Notes: generated from the letters alone by a model not told the origin. A DNA stretch of 64,000 bases from Litorilituus sp. (GCA_030754235.1 JASMAS010000024.1:19398-83397); one strand, 5' to 3'; counted from the first letter of the stretch, positions 1-9,164 are shown. Numbers and translations are program-made.

Positions 1-840
1 ATTGTCGTAATAGGCTGCTTCATTAATAAAGTGAGGGTAAGCTTGATAATCGCCAGTGTAAGATATTTCACTACCATCAAATAAGGTGAAAATAGGATCG
101 CCAAAATTAATGGGTTTAAAGTCATTATCTTGTACATTTTTGTGCACCATACCAATTCGTTCACCGTTCTCATCTAGGGGTAATGTCAGGCTTTCTATGT
201 AGTGATATGCATCGTAGGTTTTAGGTAATTCAGGTAAGTTATTTTTGTTATAAAGCTCAACAAAATCTATTATTGTATGCGTCATTGTTTCCATCCAATC
301 GAGTACATCTTGGCGGATAACTGATTGCGGCTGTGGTCCTATCTCTACGATGACACCTTGGTTTGCAATTGATGCGAGGAAGTAATGCTCTTGCATCGGT
401 ACTTGATCTTCAAACACAATCATAGCTTCTGGCATTTTTGAAAGTACATATGCGCCCATTTTTTTATTAAAATCGTCACACTTTAATAAAATTAGGGTAG
501 GTCCCATATTGCTGGTTGTGTTGTGCAAATCAATGATAAAGTCTGTTTTGGCGTTTCCCTTTGGGCCAAGCTGAGCATTGATAACTTTAGCTCGCGTTTG
601 TTCATAATTAGTAAGTTTAGTATTAACCAAATCATCCTGGCGAAACTGGCGGTTTAAATCGCAATCTAGGTAACGTTTGTTTTCCTGAAAACCTTTAGGG
701 TTGGCAAAAAGTGTCTCAATAACCAAGCTACTTCTATTAAGAAACGCATTGTTTTTATGCCATTTTTTTAATAAATAAATGCCGCTATATTCATTTCCAT
801 GAGTACCGCCTACAACGGCAATATTTTTAATTTTATTCAT
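1..840 (-). CDS. Aspartoacylase / AspA-type zinc deacylase (3' end cut by window edge)
   Basis: Absent from the ORF track because it runs off the window; reading down from the ATG at 840 gives 280 open codons. The family (AspA/AstE, zinc carboxypeptidase-like fold) hydrolyses N-acylated amino acids, typically N-acetyl-aspartate to acetate and aspartate, in the cytoplasm. The zinc motif GGTHGNE lies at residues 11-17 (His14 and Glu17 ligands) and the third ligand His is in DLHNTTSN near residue 106. An invariant NR pair follows DCDL near residue 63. There is no signal peptide. Human and bacterial AspA are about 290-315 residues, so only a short C-terminal piece is missing. Substrate could differ within the family; the family call is firm. 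Confidence 0.85.
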   Translation of the reverse strand, partial: MNKIKNIAVVGGTHGNEYSGIYLLKKWHKNNAFLNRSSLVIETLFANPKGFQENKRYLDCDLNRQFRQDDLVNTKLTNYEQTRAKVINAQLGPKGNAKTDFIIDLHNTTSNMGPTLILLKCDDFNKKMGAYVLSKMPEAMIVFEDQVPMQEHYFLASIANQGVIVEIGPQPQSVIRQDVLDWMETMTHTIIDFVELYNKNNLPELPKTYDAYHYIESLTLPLDENGERIGMVHKNVQDNDFKPINFGDPIFTLFDGSEISYTGDYQAYPHFINEAAYYDN

Positions 841-974
841 TATTTTCTATCCCATTAACGTTATAAGATACTGAAAATTTAAAACATAGTTGTATTAAAG
901 TGTGGGAAATCGATGCTATTCTACCAACATGCTTTCAAGGGGGTTTTTATTTTCTAGCTTGTAATAGGTAAGTC

Positions 975-1472
975 TTAAAAGGTGGTAATCAGCCAATCTT
1001 TATTATCACTAAAATACAGTGTTTTTACCTTTCCTTTACCTTCTATGTTTACCATGTTTATTTGTGTTGGCCAAAGTCCTCTAAGTGAACCATTAAAAAG
1101 CTTAATGCCTTTTAGCTCGGTCGGCAATGAGGTAGCTTGATAAACCCAAAAGAATTTACCTTCTACTTCATGACCGATGGCCGCTAAAGTTAGTTTTTTG
1201 TCTGCTAAAGTTCGAATCAGAAATTGTTTGGCAATATAGTCTGCAAATTGTTGTTGTGTTTTTTTTGAATTAAGAATGTCCGCGTTTTTATCAAATAGTG
1301 ATTGCACACCATGCTCGGTGTCATGTAGGTAAAACCTATGCATGACTTCTAGCTGACCAGAATGCTTATTAAATAATACTGTGGTTTCAGCGGCTTTTTG
1401 TTGGTGGGCAAAAGTTGAATGTGAAAACACCAATAAAAAAGCCGAAAAAATAAGTAAAAAGCTTTTAGGCAT
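975..1472 (-). CDS. DUF6702-family exported protein
   Basis: A 165-residue protein with a clear Sec signal peptide (residues 1-22, cleavage after STFA). The mature part begins HQQKAAETTV and resembles DUF6702 proteins, a family without a known function that is often found next to M1-type peptidases. Its ATG overlaps the stop region of the preceding M1 peptidase gene by one base, so the two are translationally coupled and probably act together in the periplasm. No catalytic motif is visible. The family name is recalled from sequence character rather than searched. Confidence 0.6.
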   Translation of the reverse strand: MPKSFLLIFSAFLLVFSHSTFAHQQKAAETTVLFNKHSGQLEVMHRFYLHDTEHGVQSLFDKNADILNSKKTQQQFADYIAKQFLIRTLADKKLTLAAIGHEVEGKFFWVYQATSLPTELKGIKLFNGSLRGLWPTQINMVNIEGKGKVKTLYFSDNKDWLITTF

Positions 1473-3928
1473 TAGTTATCCTTTTTCTTTTCTTCGTCAT
1501 CACTTTTGAGCTTGGTTTTAATGTCTTCCATGATATCGCGTTTAACCTTATCTATACTTTTCTTCGCTTTATATGCTTCAACACGCGAAGGGATAATTTG
1601 ACGGGGGTAATGATTATTTTGTACATCTACATCAGCTGTTTCCCAGCCTGGATCTACGGCGACACTGGTAAGTTCTTTATCTTTGTTAGTGACAATGAGT
1701 TTACGCACCGCTTTAGGCGTACGACGCCAAATTTCTGCAGGAATATATTGGCTTTCTTTACTGCCATCTGTGAAGGTCAACTCAAGTAGAATAGGCATAA
1801 TTAATCCGCCTATATTTGAAAATTCTAACACATAGTAGTTCTTATCTTCTTTGAGGGCACGTTGTAAAGTTTTTCGTTCCCAAGGTTTGAGACCCTTAAT
1901 AAATTTATTATATTGATTACGCTCTTTATTGGTTACTGTGAAACGATCATTTTCATCATAAAAATCTCTAATATCAGGATTACGATCGACCCACAGTTCT
2001 TTTCCTTCAGCCTTGTTGCGTTCAACAAAAAGTGAAGAAGGTTTATCTAGTTCAATTTGACGTAAGCGCCCATAATCAATATCAGGGTTTTTTGTATCTA
2101 AGCGCATTTTGTAAACTTTATCTATTGAAATGTCTACGTGATCGGTTGAGTAGAACCAACCGCGCCAAAACCAGTCGAGATCAACGCCCGAAGCTTCTTC
2201 TATTGTTCTGAAAAAATCTGACGGCGTAGGGCGTTTAAACTTCCAACGTTGAGCATACTCTTTAAAGGCAAAGTCAAATAACTCACGACCTAAAATCACT
2301 TCGCGTAAAATATTCAACGCAGCAGCAGGCTTAGTATAAGCATTTGGCCCTAAACGAAGTACGCTGTCTGACTGGGTCATAATAGGTACTTGGTTTTGTG
2401 ATTTCATGTAGCCGGTAATATCACGGGGTTCAACACCCCATGGAATAGTAGGATCCCACTCACGACCCGCCACACCGTCTAAAAAGCTATTTAAGCCTTC
2501 GTCCATCCAAGTCCACTGGCGCTCGTCTGAATTAACAACCATAGGGAAATAGATGTGCCCCACCTCATGAATAACAACTCCTATTAAGAAGCGTTTTTCA
2601 GCCTGAGAATAAGTACGAGAACCATCATCTTGTAATTCAGTACGCGGGCCATTAAATGTGATCATAGGGTACTCCATACCACCTACAGGGCCATTAACTG
2701 ATTGTGCCGTAGGGTAGGGGTAATCAAACGAGTAGCGTGAATACACTTCCATTGTATGTATAATTGACTCCGTTGAATATTTTTTCCAGAGGTCACCACC
2801 TTCTTTCGGGTAAAAAGACATTGCCATTACTTGTGGCATATCGTGACCACCTTGCTGATAGCCTTTAGCATCCCACATGAACTTTCGTGATGAAGCCCAA
2901 GCGAAATCACGCACTTTTTCCGCTTTAAATATCCAAGTCTTACGTTCCTTGGTACCCTCTTTTTCGTTTTCTAATGCCTCTTTTTCTGTCACTATAAATA
3001 CGGGACGTTTAGCCTTCTTTGCTTGTGCTAATCGTTTACGTTGCTTTTTGCTGAGGACCTCTTTAGGATTCGTCAATACGCCGGTAGAGCTGACAATATG
3101 ATCGGCAGGCACATTAATCTCTACTTCATAGTCACCAAACTCAAGTGTAAACTCACCTCTACCTAAAAATTCTTTATTGTTCCAACCTTCATAATCAGTA
3201 TAGGCATGTAAGCGGGGAAACCATTGCGCTAATAAGAAAATGTCGTTGCCACCTTGGCGGGCATCATCAGCAAAATGTTCATAGCCCGAGCGTGCAGATA
3301 CGGCATCTTCTTCAACAATGTTAAAAGCGAAATCAATTGAAAACTCAACATCGTCACCTGACTTCAATGGTTTAGGTAAATCAATTCGCATTTGTGTGCC
3401 AACCACGGTAAAGTCCATCGCTTGGTCACGGTGGTCTTTTACGGCATCGATTTGATAACCTAGCTCATTATCAGCCATAAATTGTTGGCGACGTAATTCA
3501 CCTAAGCTAATTTTAGCTGGCGTTTGGGTATCACCTGCTTTGGTGTATGGGCCTCTACGACCAATACCCGCAAAATTATTTGCGGCATTTGCTATTGAAT
3601 CATCTTTAAAAATGTTTTGGTCTAACTGTACCCATAAATACTTAAGTCTATAGGGTGAGTTGTTTTGATAAGTGATTTTTTCGCTACCTGTTAGACGACG
3701 CTTTTCTTCATCAAGTGAAACTTTAATTTTATAGTCTACTTGTTGTTGCCAATAGTTTTCACCGGGCTCACCTGCAGCGTTGCGATATACGTTAGGGGTT
3801 GGCAAAACCTCTTCAAGTTGTCTGAACTTGTCTTCAAAGTCACCCTTGCTCTGCTTAACGGCGGCGGCACTGGCGGTATAAGCTAAAGTCAATGACAAAA
3901 GCAGAGCGGTAATTATGGAATTTTTCAT
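1472..3928 (-). CDS. Secreted M1-family zinc metallopeptidase
   Basis: An 818-residue exported protein; residues 1-22 form a signal peptide ending in TASAAA. It is a gluzincin: the zinc motif HEVGH sits near residues 453-457 and the third ligand Glu follows in WMDEGLNSF about 20 residues later, as in M1 aminopeptidases. The sequence GGMEYPM upstream of the zinc motif resembles the GxMEN exopeptidase motif but has Tyr-Pro where Asn is usual, so classical aminopeptidase specificity is uncertain. The C-terminal 250 residues are rich in charged residues and end in a Lys/Asp/Glu tail (DDEEKKKDN). It heads a two-gene unit with the DUF6702 gene. A weak Zur-like palindrome lies about 200 bases upstream. 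Confidence 0.85.
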   Translation of the reverse strand: MKNSIITALLLSLTLAYTASAAAVKQSKGDFEDKFRQLEEVLPTPNVYRNAAGEPGENYWQQQVDYKIKVSLDEEKRRLTGSEKITYQNNSPYRLKYLWVQLDQNIFKDDSIANAANNFAGIGRRGPYTKAGDTQTPAKISLGELRRQQFMADNELGYQIDAVKDHRDQAMDFTVVGTQMRIDLPKPLKSGDDVEFSIDFAFNIVEEDAVSARSGYEHFADDARQGGNDIFLLAQWFPRLHAYTDYEGWNNKEFLGRGEFTLEFGDYEVEINVPADHIVSSTGVLTNPKEVLSKKQRKRLAQAKKAKRPVFIVTEKEALENEKEGTKERKTWIFKAEKVRDFAWASSRKFMWDAKGYQQGGHDMPQVMAMSFYPKEGGDLWKKYSTESIIHTMEVYSRYSFDYPYPTAQSVNGPVGGMEYPMITFNGPRTELQDDGSRTYSQAEKRFLIGVVIHEVGHIYFPMVVNSDERQWTWMDEGLNSFLDGVAGREWDPTIPWGVEPRDITGYMKSQNQVPIMTQSDSVLRLGPNAYTKPAAALNILREVILGRELFDFAFKEYAQRWKFKRPTPSDFFRTIEEASGVDLDWFWRGWFYSTDHVDISIDKVYKMRLDTKNPDIDYGRLRQIELDKPSSLFVERNKAEGKELWVDRNPDIRDFYDENDRFTVTNKERNQYNKFIKGLKPWERKTLQRALKEDKNYYVLEFSNIGGLIMPILLELTFTDGSKESQYIPAEIWRRTPKAVRKLIVTNKDKELTSVAVDPGWETADVDVQNNHYPRQIIPSRVEAYKAKKSIDKVKRDIMEDIKTKLKSDDEEKKKDN

Positions 3929-4129
3929 ATTATTTACGTTATCGTTTTATTTATATTGCTTGTTTGGAGGAAGTCTTAGAGGTCATCTTATAAACTTATA
4001 CTCAGTTTTGGTAAGATAGGTTGAAATCACGACGTTTGTTCTATTGTATTTATTTTATTGCCAACAGTTTTATTAAATTGGCGCATCTTTGTTTTTCATG
4101 CAGTAGTGATTTATATTCCATCTTAATAT

Positions 4130-4144
4130 TGTGATAATATAACA
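4130..4144. promoter_or_regulatory. Possible Zur-like operator upstream of the M1 peptidase gene
   Basis: TGTGATAATATAACA matches the Zur core TGTTATANTATAACA at all but one position. It lies in the 629-base gap 3929-4557, about 200 bases upstream of the peptidase start. The rest of that gap is AT-rich and without a credible gene, apart from the hairpin cluster at 4370-4467. In AT-rich DNA a single match can be chance, so this is weaker than the two sites at 6904 and 10027. Confidence 0.3.
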
Positions 4145-4369
4145 TCGTTATTGTGGGTGCAATATTTTAGAAAAATTCAGGCGATTTTTGGGGTATTAAT
4201 CAGGAGAAGTATGGAAGGCTGTTACTTTCAGCAATCAATTGCTGGTATGTGAACATTTTTCAACTCTAATGGATACCTTACATTCATAAATCTGTCAGCT
4301 TAGCTTGACATTAGCGAGCTGAGAAAAAATAAAATGACTTAAACATAGTTATGCTATATTTCATTAATG

Positions 4370-4467
4370 TTGAGCGGTTATCAGTTCACTAATGAACTCC
4401 TAAAGGTCTAGCTTAAAGGACTTACATGCCTTACCTTTAAGCCTTTTAATTCTCGCTAAGTGCTCAA
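4370..4467. other. Three-stem foldable element in intergenic DNA
   Basis: Outer arms TTGAGC (4370-4375) and GCTCAA (4462-4467) enclose two perfect hairpins: AGTTCA/TGAACT (4383-4398) and GCTTAAAGG/CCTTTAAGC (4411-4442). Together they can form a three-way junction about 98 bases long. It sits about 90 bases beyond the 3' end of the NTF2-like gene, so it could act as an RNA 3' structure for that operon. No T-run follows on either strand, so it is not a canonical intrinsic terminator. No known family is recognised. Confidence 0.35.
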
Positions 4468-4557
4468 TGAATTAATGGACTTGCTATAAACTTAATCGTT
4501 ATTGCTATTGGGCACTTTTATGAAAATACAAGGTTATCATTGACAGTTATGACACTG

Positions 4558-4923
4558 TTATTCTGGCATTTGAGAAGAGTGATGTTCGATAATCTTCCAT
4601 TCACCTTCTAGTAATTGATAGACATAACTAAAGCGCGCTTTAATGTGTGTACTGTCTTTTAATGAAAATGAATAAATACCTGAATTAATAACAAGTTCAT
4701 TAAATATTCGAATATTTTGTTCTATTAATTCCCCTTTGGGTTCATTAGCGAGGAATTGCACAAAGTAATCTTCGATTTCATCATGATTGTGGCGTATTTC
4801 ATTAGAAATGGTTGGCAATAAAATGGCATCGCTTGCATATAAAGCCGTAAGCGCTTTTGGATTTCCTGAGCTTAATGCTTCATTCCACAAGTTAAATAGT
4901 TTACTTACCTCTTGATTTGACAA
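4558..4923 (-). CDS. NTF2-like (SnoaL/DUF4440, CaMKII-association-domain type) protein
   Basis: A 121-residue cytoplasmic protein with no signal peptide. The pattern of an N-terminal helix (FNLWNEALSSGNPKALTALY), the motif DAILLPT, and a C-terminal strand ending in EGEWKIIEHHSS is typical of the cone-shaped NTF2/SnoaL fold. The His-His-Ser-Ser end resembles the SgcJ/EcaC and CaMKII-association branch. It begins 22 bases after the ABC permease and is the last gene of that unit, so it is presumably co-expressed under zinc limitation. The function is unknown; family members range from small-ligand binders to enzymes. Confidence 0.65.
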   Translation of the reverse strand: MSNQEVSKLFNLWNEALSSGNPKALTALYASDAILLPTISNEIRHNHDEIEDYFVQFLANEPKGELIEQNIRIFNELVINSGIYSFSLKDSTHIKARFSYVYQLLEGEWKIIEHHSSQMPE

Positions 4924-4945
4924 AATATTTATCCTCTTTAATTAC

Positions 4946-6184
4946 TTATTTTTTAAGGTTCGCCTCTTTAAAGGCGATCAATGAAGGGGGAAAGGCAGCC
5001 AACATCGTTAAAAACAATAATATACCAAGGGTATAAAGGGTCTTAATAGACAAAATGTTCACCCCAACTGACAGGCTGTATTGTGTTAATAAATAGGTTT
5101 TTGAAAAAACCAAGCCAAGTGTTAGAAATATGAGTGAAATTGCAGTGCTTATGGTGGTGATTAACAATGCTTCAGCTTCTATAATCCAGTAGATATAAAA
5201 TGGTGACGCACCCAGTATGCGCAGTAGTTGAATTTCTTGTCGACGTTCTCGAATTGATGCTATTAACATTGCGCTTAAACCAAAGAGCGTTGAGATGATC
5301 ACTAATGCGGAAACGAGTTGTAAGGTGTTTTCAGCAACGGTAAGTGTTTGCCAAAGCTGTGCAAGTGCTACACCGGGCAGAATTGCCATTAACGGTTCGT
5401 GGGGTGCAGTATTAATTTTTCGCTGAAATTGAAACGTTTTCATTCGAGATTTTAAACTCACCATGACTGCTGTGACGGATTTGGGCTGTAGCTCATGATA
5501 TTTAATGTGTTGAAGGGGAGTATTAGCGGAGAATTTATTACGAGCTAGTGTAGGTAAATGTAAAACTTCAAGCCCTTGCAAACTAACATGCAACGTCTGA
5601 TCAACAGGGGTTCCTGTTGCCTGTAATATCCCTACAATACGAAAGGGGTTATCTTTATGATTAGTAAAACTTGTGCGACCTATACCATGGGCTAAGATAA
5701 TTTGATCGCCGATTTGATAATTCAATTTTCTCGCTATTTCTGCACCAATAACTATATCAAATATTCCCGCAAATGGATTACCATGGGCAAAGCTAAGGGG
5801 CTGTTTTGTCCCATAACTAAAATGTTTAAAATATTCTGTAGTTGTCCCTAATACCTTATAGCCTTGATGTGAGTCGCCTAAAGAGATCGGAAATGACCAA
5901 CTCACTGAAGGGTCTTTGCTCAGCTCTAGATAAGATTGCCAACTCATATTGTTGGTGGGTTTGCCCATTCTAAACACGGAGTACAGTAATAAGTTTAGCT
6001 CTCCACTGCGAGCACCTACAATTAAATCAACACCAGAAACACTACTAGCAAAACTGGCTTTGGCTTGATCTCTAATATGTTCAACACCAAACATGACTAG
6101 CATACTGATGCTCAATGCAACGGTGGTTAACAGCACAGAGCCTTTACGATATAACAAGCTTTTTGACGTGAGTTGAAAAAACAT
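4946..6184 (-). CDS. ABC transporter permease, FtsX/MacB type, of zrg-like zinc locus
   Basis: A 412-residue inner-membrane protein with the FtsX/LolC plan: one N-terminal membrane segment (about residues 18-36), a large periplasmic MacB-PCD-like domain (about 40-270), then three membrane segments (about 285-310, 335-360, 375-400). It overlaps the ATPase gene by one base, so both halves of the transporter are coupled. Proteins of this class usually do not pump ions; they couple ATP hydrolysis to movement of envelope proteins or lipoproteins. In Vibrio the zinc-regulated zrg operon pairs such an ABC unit with DUF3299 and DUF2796 proteins, and the same set is present here. Confidence 0.75.
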   Translation of the reverse strand: MFFQLTSKSLLYRKGSVLLTTVALSISMLVMFGVEHIRDQAKASFASSVSGVDLIVGARSGELNLLLYSVFRMGKPTNNMSWQSYLELSKDPSVSWSFPISLGDSHQGYKVLGTTTEYFKHFSYGTKQPLSFAHGNPFAGIFDIVIGAEIARKLNYQIGDQIILAHGIGRTSFTNHKDNPFRIVGILQATGTPVDQTLHVSLQGLEVLHLPTLARNKFSANTPLQHIKYHELQPKSVTAVMVSLKSRMKTFQFQRKINTAPHEPLMAILPGVALAQLWQTLTVAENTLQLVSALVIISTLFGLSAMLIASIRERRQEIQLLRILGASPFYIYWIIEAEALLITTISTAISLIFLTLGLVFSKTYLLTQYSLSVGVNILSIKTLYTLGILLFLTMLAAFPPSLIAFKEANLKK

Positions 6185-6867
6185 TAGTTTATAACTTTTG
6201 CCGAATTTATTTGAGCCAGTGCTATGCTTATGTCAAAGTGCTGGCATAAGCTCATGTCATGGCTTACAAAAAGTAAAGTTGAACCATATTTTTTACATAA
6301 CGAGGTTAACAGTGAAATAAAATTATCCCTTGAAGCTTGATCAAGCGAGGAAGTTGGCTCATCTGCAATGATGAGTTTTGGTTTGTTTATCAAGGCTCGA
6401 GCGATACTTACTCGTTGTTGTTGTCCTACACTCAATTGATTAACTGGTCGATACCAGTCTTGTGATGTGAGATTTAGAGTAAGCAGAAGAGCGTGTACTT
6501 TTGGTAAAAAATCTGCCTCGTGAGCACTAGAGGAGAAATGCCTTGCTAATTTAATGTTATCAATAGCATTTAAATACTCTATTAAATTAAATTGCTGGAA
6601 AATATAACCGATATGCTCTGCTCGGTATTTGTCCTTTTGGCGAGTACTCATCATGTCAAATGACTTACCTAACACTCTAATATTACCTAAATTAGCTGTT
6701 TGTAAACCACAAATAAGGTTAAGCAAAGTTGATTTTCCACTGCCAGAAGGGCCATGAATAAATAACTGTTCACCTTGTTTTACATGCCAGTGAACTATTT
6801 TTAAAATGTTTTTTTTAGGACTGATTGAGTAAGAAAACTCAACATTTTTCATTTCGATGGCATTCAA
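6184..6867 (-). CDS. ABC transporter ATP-binding protein, LolD/MacB type, of zrg-like zinc locus
   Basis: A 227-residue nucleotide-binding subunit. Walker A is GPSGSGKST (about residues 39-47), the signature is LSVGQQQR, Walker B is LIIADEPT with the catalytic Glu, and the switch His is in FVSHD. The length and the QQFNLIEYLNAIDNI Q-loop segment are typical of LolD/MacB ATPases. It is the first gene of the unit ATPase-permease-NTF2. The perfect palindrome at 6904-6920 lies just upstream, between this gene and the divergent DUF3299 lipoprotein gene, so both should respond to the same regulator. Confidence 0.8.
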   Translation of the reverse strand: MNAIEMKNVEFSYSISPKKNILKIVHWHVKQGEQLFIHGPSGSGKSTLLNLICGLQTANLGNIRVLGKSFDMMSTRQKDKYRAEHIGYIFQQFNLIEYLNAIDNIKLARHFSSSAHEADFLPKVHALLLTLNLTSQDWYRPVNQLSVGQQQRVSIARALINKPKLIIADEPTSSLDQASRDNFISLLTSLCKKYGSTLLFVSHDMSLCQHFDISIALAQINSAKVIN

Positions 6868-6903
6868 AGTATAGTTATTTAGAGTACTACTGTTTAAACT
6901 GTA

Positions 6904-6920
6904 GTGTTATAATATAACAC
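6904..6920. promoter_or_regulatory. Zur box in the divergent ABC/DUF3299 promoter region
   Basis: GTGTTATAATATAACAC is a perfect inverted repeat with a one-base centre and contains the full gammaproteobacterial Zur core TGTTATANTATAACA. It lies 37 bases upstream of the ATPase start and about 90 bases before the lipoprotein start, where one bound dimer pair could repress both genes. A second, imperfect inverted repeat (AAGTGTTGTAAAATACACTT, 6926-6945) follows immediately and may be an accessory site. Zur as the binder is inferred from the motif and from the zinc-related genes. Confidence 0.75.
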
Positions 6921-7010
6921 TAATAAAGTGTTGTAAAATACACTTAATGTCTTTTTTCTAAACTTATTCGCGTAAGTTATTCATGGCTTTGTAGGTTATA
7001 GGTGTGTTCG

Positions 7011-7670
7011 ATGAAGTTATTGGCTCTATGGTGTTGCTTATTTATTTTGTTGGGATGTGAAAAAACGAAATCACAAGATGGTATTCCTAGCATATCGGCA
7101 GGAGAAACCTCAATGACCTCTGAGCGTATGGGTAGCATGCTACCTAATAATCAACCAACAATCACATCAAATAAATTTATGACTATAGCGTGGGAAAACC
7201 TTATTCCAAAAGAAGATTTAGAGGCAATATTAAACCCTCCAGATTATATTGTTCAAGTGGTGGATGGCTCAGTTGAAGATCAAATTACTAATGCAGTTCA
7301 AAGTAGCATGAACAATGATCAAGTTGCTGGAGAAGTATACGAGCAAGCATTGAACTCAACCACCATAATTAAGGCTATGGATGGTAAGTACATACGTATT
7401 CCTGGTTTTGTTGTTCCCGTTGAGTTTACTAATGAAAAGCAAATTTCCAGTTTTTTTTTAGTCCCTTATTTTGGTGCGTGTTTGCATATGCCACCTCCTC
7501 CCCCTAATCAAATTATTTATATAGAGTCAGAGCAGGCTATTTCGCTGGAAAGTTTATACGATCCTGTTTGGGTATCGGGAAAGCTATCAGCGGAACTGTT
7601 TGAAGACCAAATTGCTACTTCAGCCTATACCATGCAACTTGAGAAGTTAGTTTTGTATTACCCGAAGTAA
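7011..7670 (+). CDS. DUF3299-family lipoprotein of zrg-like zinc locus
   Basis: The ORF track starts at the GTG at 7002; the ATG at 7011 is preferred because it begins a proper lipoprotein signal, MKLLALWCCLFILLGC, with Cys16 as the lipidated residue. The C-terminal half carries the DUF3299 signature (about residues 125-190: IRIPGFVVPVEFTN, FFLVPYFGACLHMPPPPPNQIIYI). The Cys-x-His in ACLHMPPPPPNQ could bind metal, which is an inference. DUF3299 proteins occur with the ABC and DUF2796 genes in zinc-regulated clusters. The gene is divergent from the ABC genes and shares their Zur box. It probably acts in the periplasm, anchored to a membrane. Confidence 0.75.
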   Translation: MKLLALWCCLFILLGCEKTKSQDGIPSISAGETSMTSERMGSMLPNNQPTITSNKFMTIAWENLIPKEDLEAILNPPDYIVQVVDGSVEDQITNAVQSSMNNDQVAGEVYEQALNSTTIIKAMDGKYIRIPGFVVPVEFTNEKQISSFFLVPYFGACLHMPPPPPNQIIYIESEQAISLESLYDPVWVSGKLSAELFEDQIATSAYTMQLEKLVLYYPK

Positions 7671-7756
7671 CAGCCTTAATGTTTCTTAAAACAACAGGTT
7701 AGCTTGTTTCTTAATAAAATGGATAGCTTCATCCAATGGTGGTAATGTTTGGCTTT

Positions 7757-9088
7757 TTACTGAAATATTAATCGTTTTGCAGCACCTGGAATATGGTGAA
7801 TATTTTCGCCATCAAAAACTTGATGGCCATTGACCCATGTTGATTTGATTGTTGATGAAAAGGTGTGACCATCAAATGGTGTCCAAGCACAATGATATCG
7901 ACTATTTTTATGTGTTTGCTGCGTTGTTTTTTGTGGGTCAACTAAGACGATATCTGCAAAGTAGCCTTCACGTAAAAAACCACGGTCAAGAATCTTGTAA
8001 CGTATTGCAGGATTATGGGCGACTTTTTCTACTACTTGATTTAGGCTGATTTTTCCTTGTGCCACATGATCGAGTAATGAGAGTAATGCACTTTCAACTA
8101 AAGGCAAGCCTGCGGGTGATTGAATATAATCTACTTGCTTTTCTGCCCATGTATGCGGCGCATGATCGGTGGCAATAATATCAATTTGACCTGTGTGTAG
8201 AGCATTCATCAGAGCATCTCTATCGGCGCGATTTTTAATGGCAGGATTACATTTAATCAAATTACCTTTTGCTTGGTAATCCTCTTCGCTAAACCATAGA
8301 TGATGAACACAAGCTTCTGCCGTGATATTTTTGCCAGTGATTGATCCAGGCTCAAATAGTGATAGCTCTTTTTCGCTAGTAATATGCAATACATGCAATT
8401 GAGAGCCAAATTTTTTTGCTAAATTTACTGCATAAGAAGATGAAGTATAACACGCCTGCTCATCTCGAATAAGAGGATGATCATGAATATCTAGAGTTGT
8501 TTTTAATTGCAGTAAGCGTTTTTGGTTCTCTGCAATAATAGGGCTACTTTCACAGTGGGTGACAATGATCGCAGGACTTTGTGCAAAGATATTGTCTAAC
8601 GCTTTGGGGTGCTCTACCAGTAAATCACCTGTTGATGCACCCATAAAAACTTTAACACCGCAGTGCTTTTTGGGGTCGAGTTTTTTAATTTCATCTAGGT
8701 TTGCCTCTGTTGCGCCAAGGTAAAAAGAATAGTTTGCCAATGACATTTGCTGAGCGATGGTAAATTTAGCTTCGAGTGCATTAATATCTGTTGTTGCTGG
8801 GCTTACATTTGGCATCTCCATAAAGCTTGTGATCCCGCCGGCAATTGCAGCGCTAGATTCGGATGCAATGGTACCTTTGTGGGTTAATCCCGGCTCCCTA
8901 AAGTGTACCTGATCATCAATCATTCCGGGCAACAACAAATTTCCAGATGCTTCAATCACTTTATCGTTAGCTGTCGCTGAAATCTGGGTAGCTATTTTAT
9001 CAATTCTTTCATTTTTAATACGGAGATCAGCAACATATTGCTCACCTTCATTTATCAGTTGTGCATTTTTGATCAAAGTAGTGTTCAC
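7757..9088 (-). CDS. Dihydroorotase paralogue, Bacteroidota-like type, in zinc-starvation locus
   Basis: A 443-residue amidohydrolase-fold enzyme that interconverts carbamoyl-aspartate and dihydroorotate in pyrimidine synthesis. Visible motifs: DDQVHFREPG (59-67), Lys146 in GVKVFMG (candidate carboxylated Lys), His178 in VTHCE, His235 in VLHIT and Asp308 in IIATDHAPH. The first His of the usual HxH zinc pair is Gln60, a variant I recall from many Bacteroidota dihydroorotases. It starts at a GTG (9088) with RBS AAAGGAG 8 bases upstream and follows the DUF2796 gene by 76 bases, so they form one operon. Zur-controlled PyrC paralogues are known in other bacteria as backups when zinc is short; that role here is inferred. 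A housekeeping pyrC would be elsewhere. Confidence 0.8.
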   Translation of the reverse strand: MNTTLIKNAQLINEGEQYVADLRIKNERIDKIATQISATANDKVIEASGNLLLPGMIDDQVHFREPGLTHKGTIASESSAAIAGGITSFMEMPNVSPATTDINALEAKFTIAQQMSLANYSFYLGATEANLDEIKKLDPKKHCGVKVFMGASTGDLLVEHPKALDNIFAQSPAIIVTHCESSPIIAENQKRLLQLKTTLDIHDHPLIRDEQACYTSSSYAVNLAKKFGSQLHVLHITSEKELSLFEPGSITGKNITAEACVHHLWFSEEDYQAKGNLIKCNPAIKNRADRDALMNALHTGQIDIIATDHAPHTWAEKQVDYIQSPAGLPLVESALLSLLDHVAQGKISLNQVVEKVAHNPAIRYKILDRGFLREGYFADIVLVDPQKTTQQTHKNSRYHCAWTPFDGHTFSSTIKSTWVNGHQVFDGENIHHIPGAAKRLIFQ

Positions 9089-9164
9089 TAGTTATTCTCC
9101 TTTATAGACGGCAAACCGGTCGCCAACGTACCGGTATTGTGTATTTTCTTGGTGATGAAATCAT

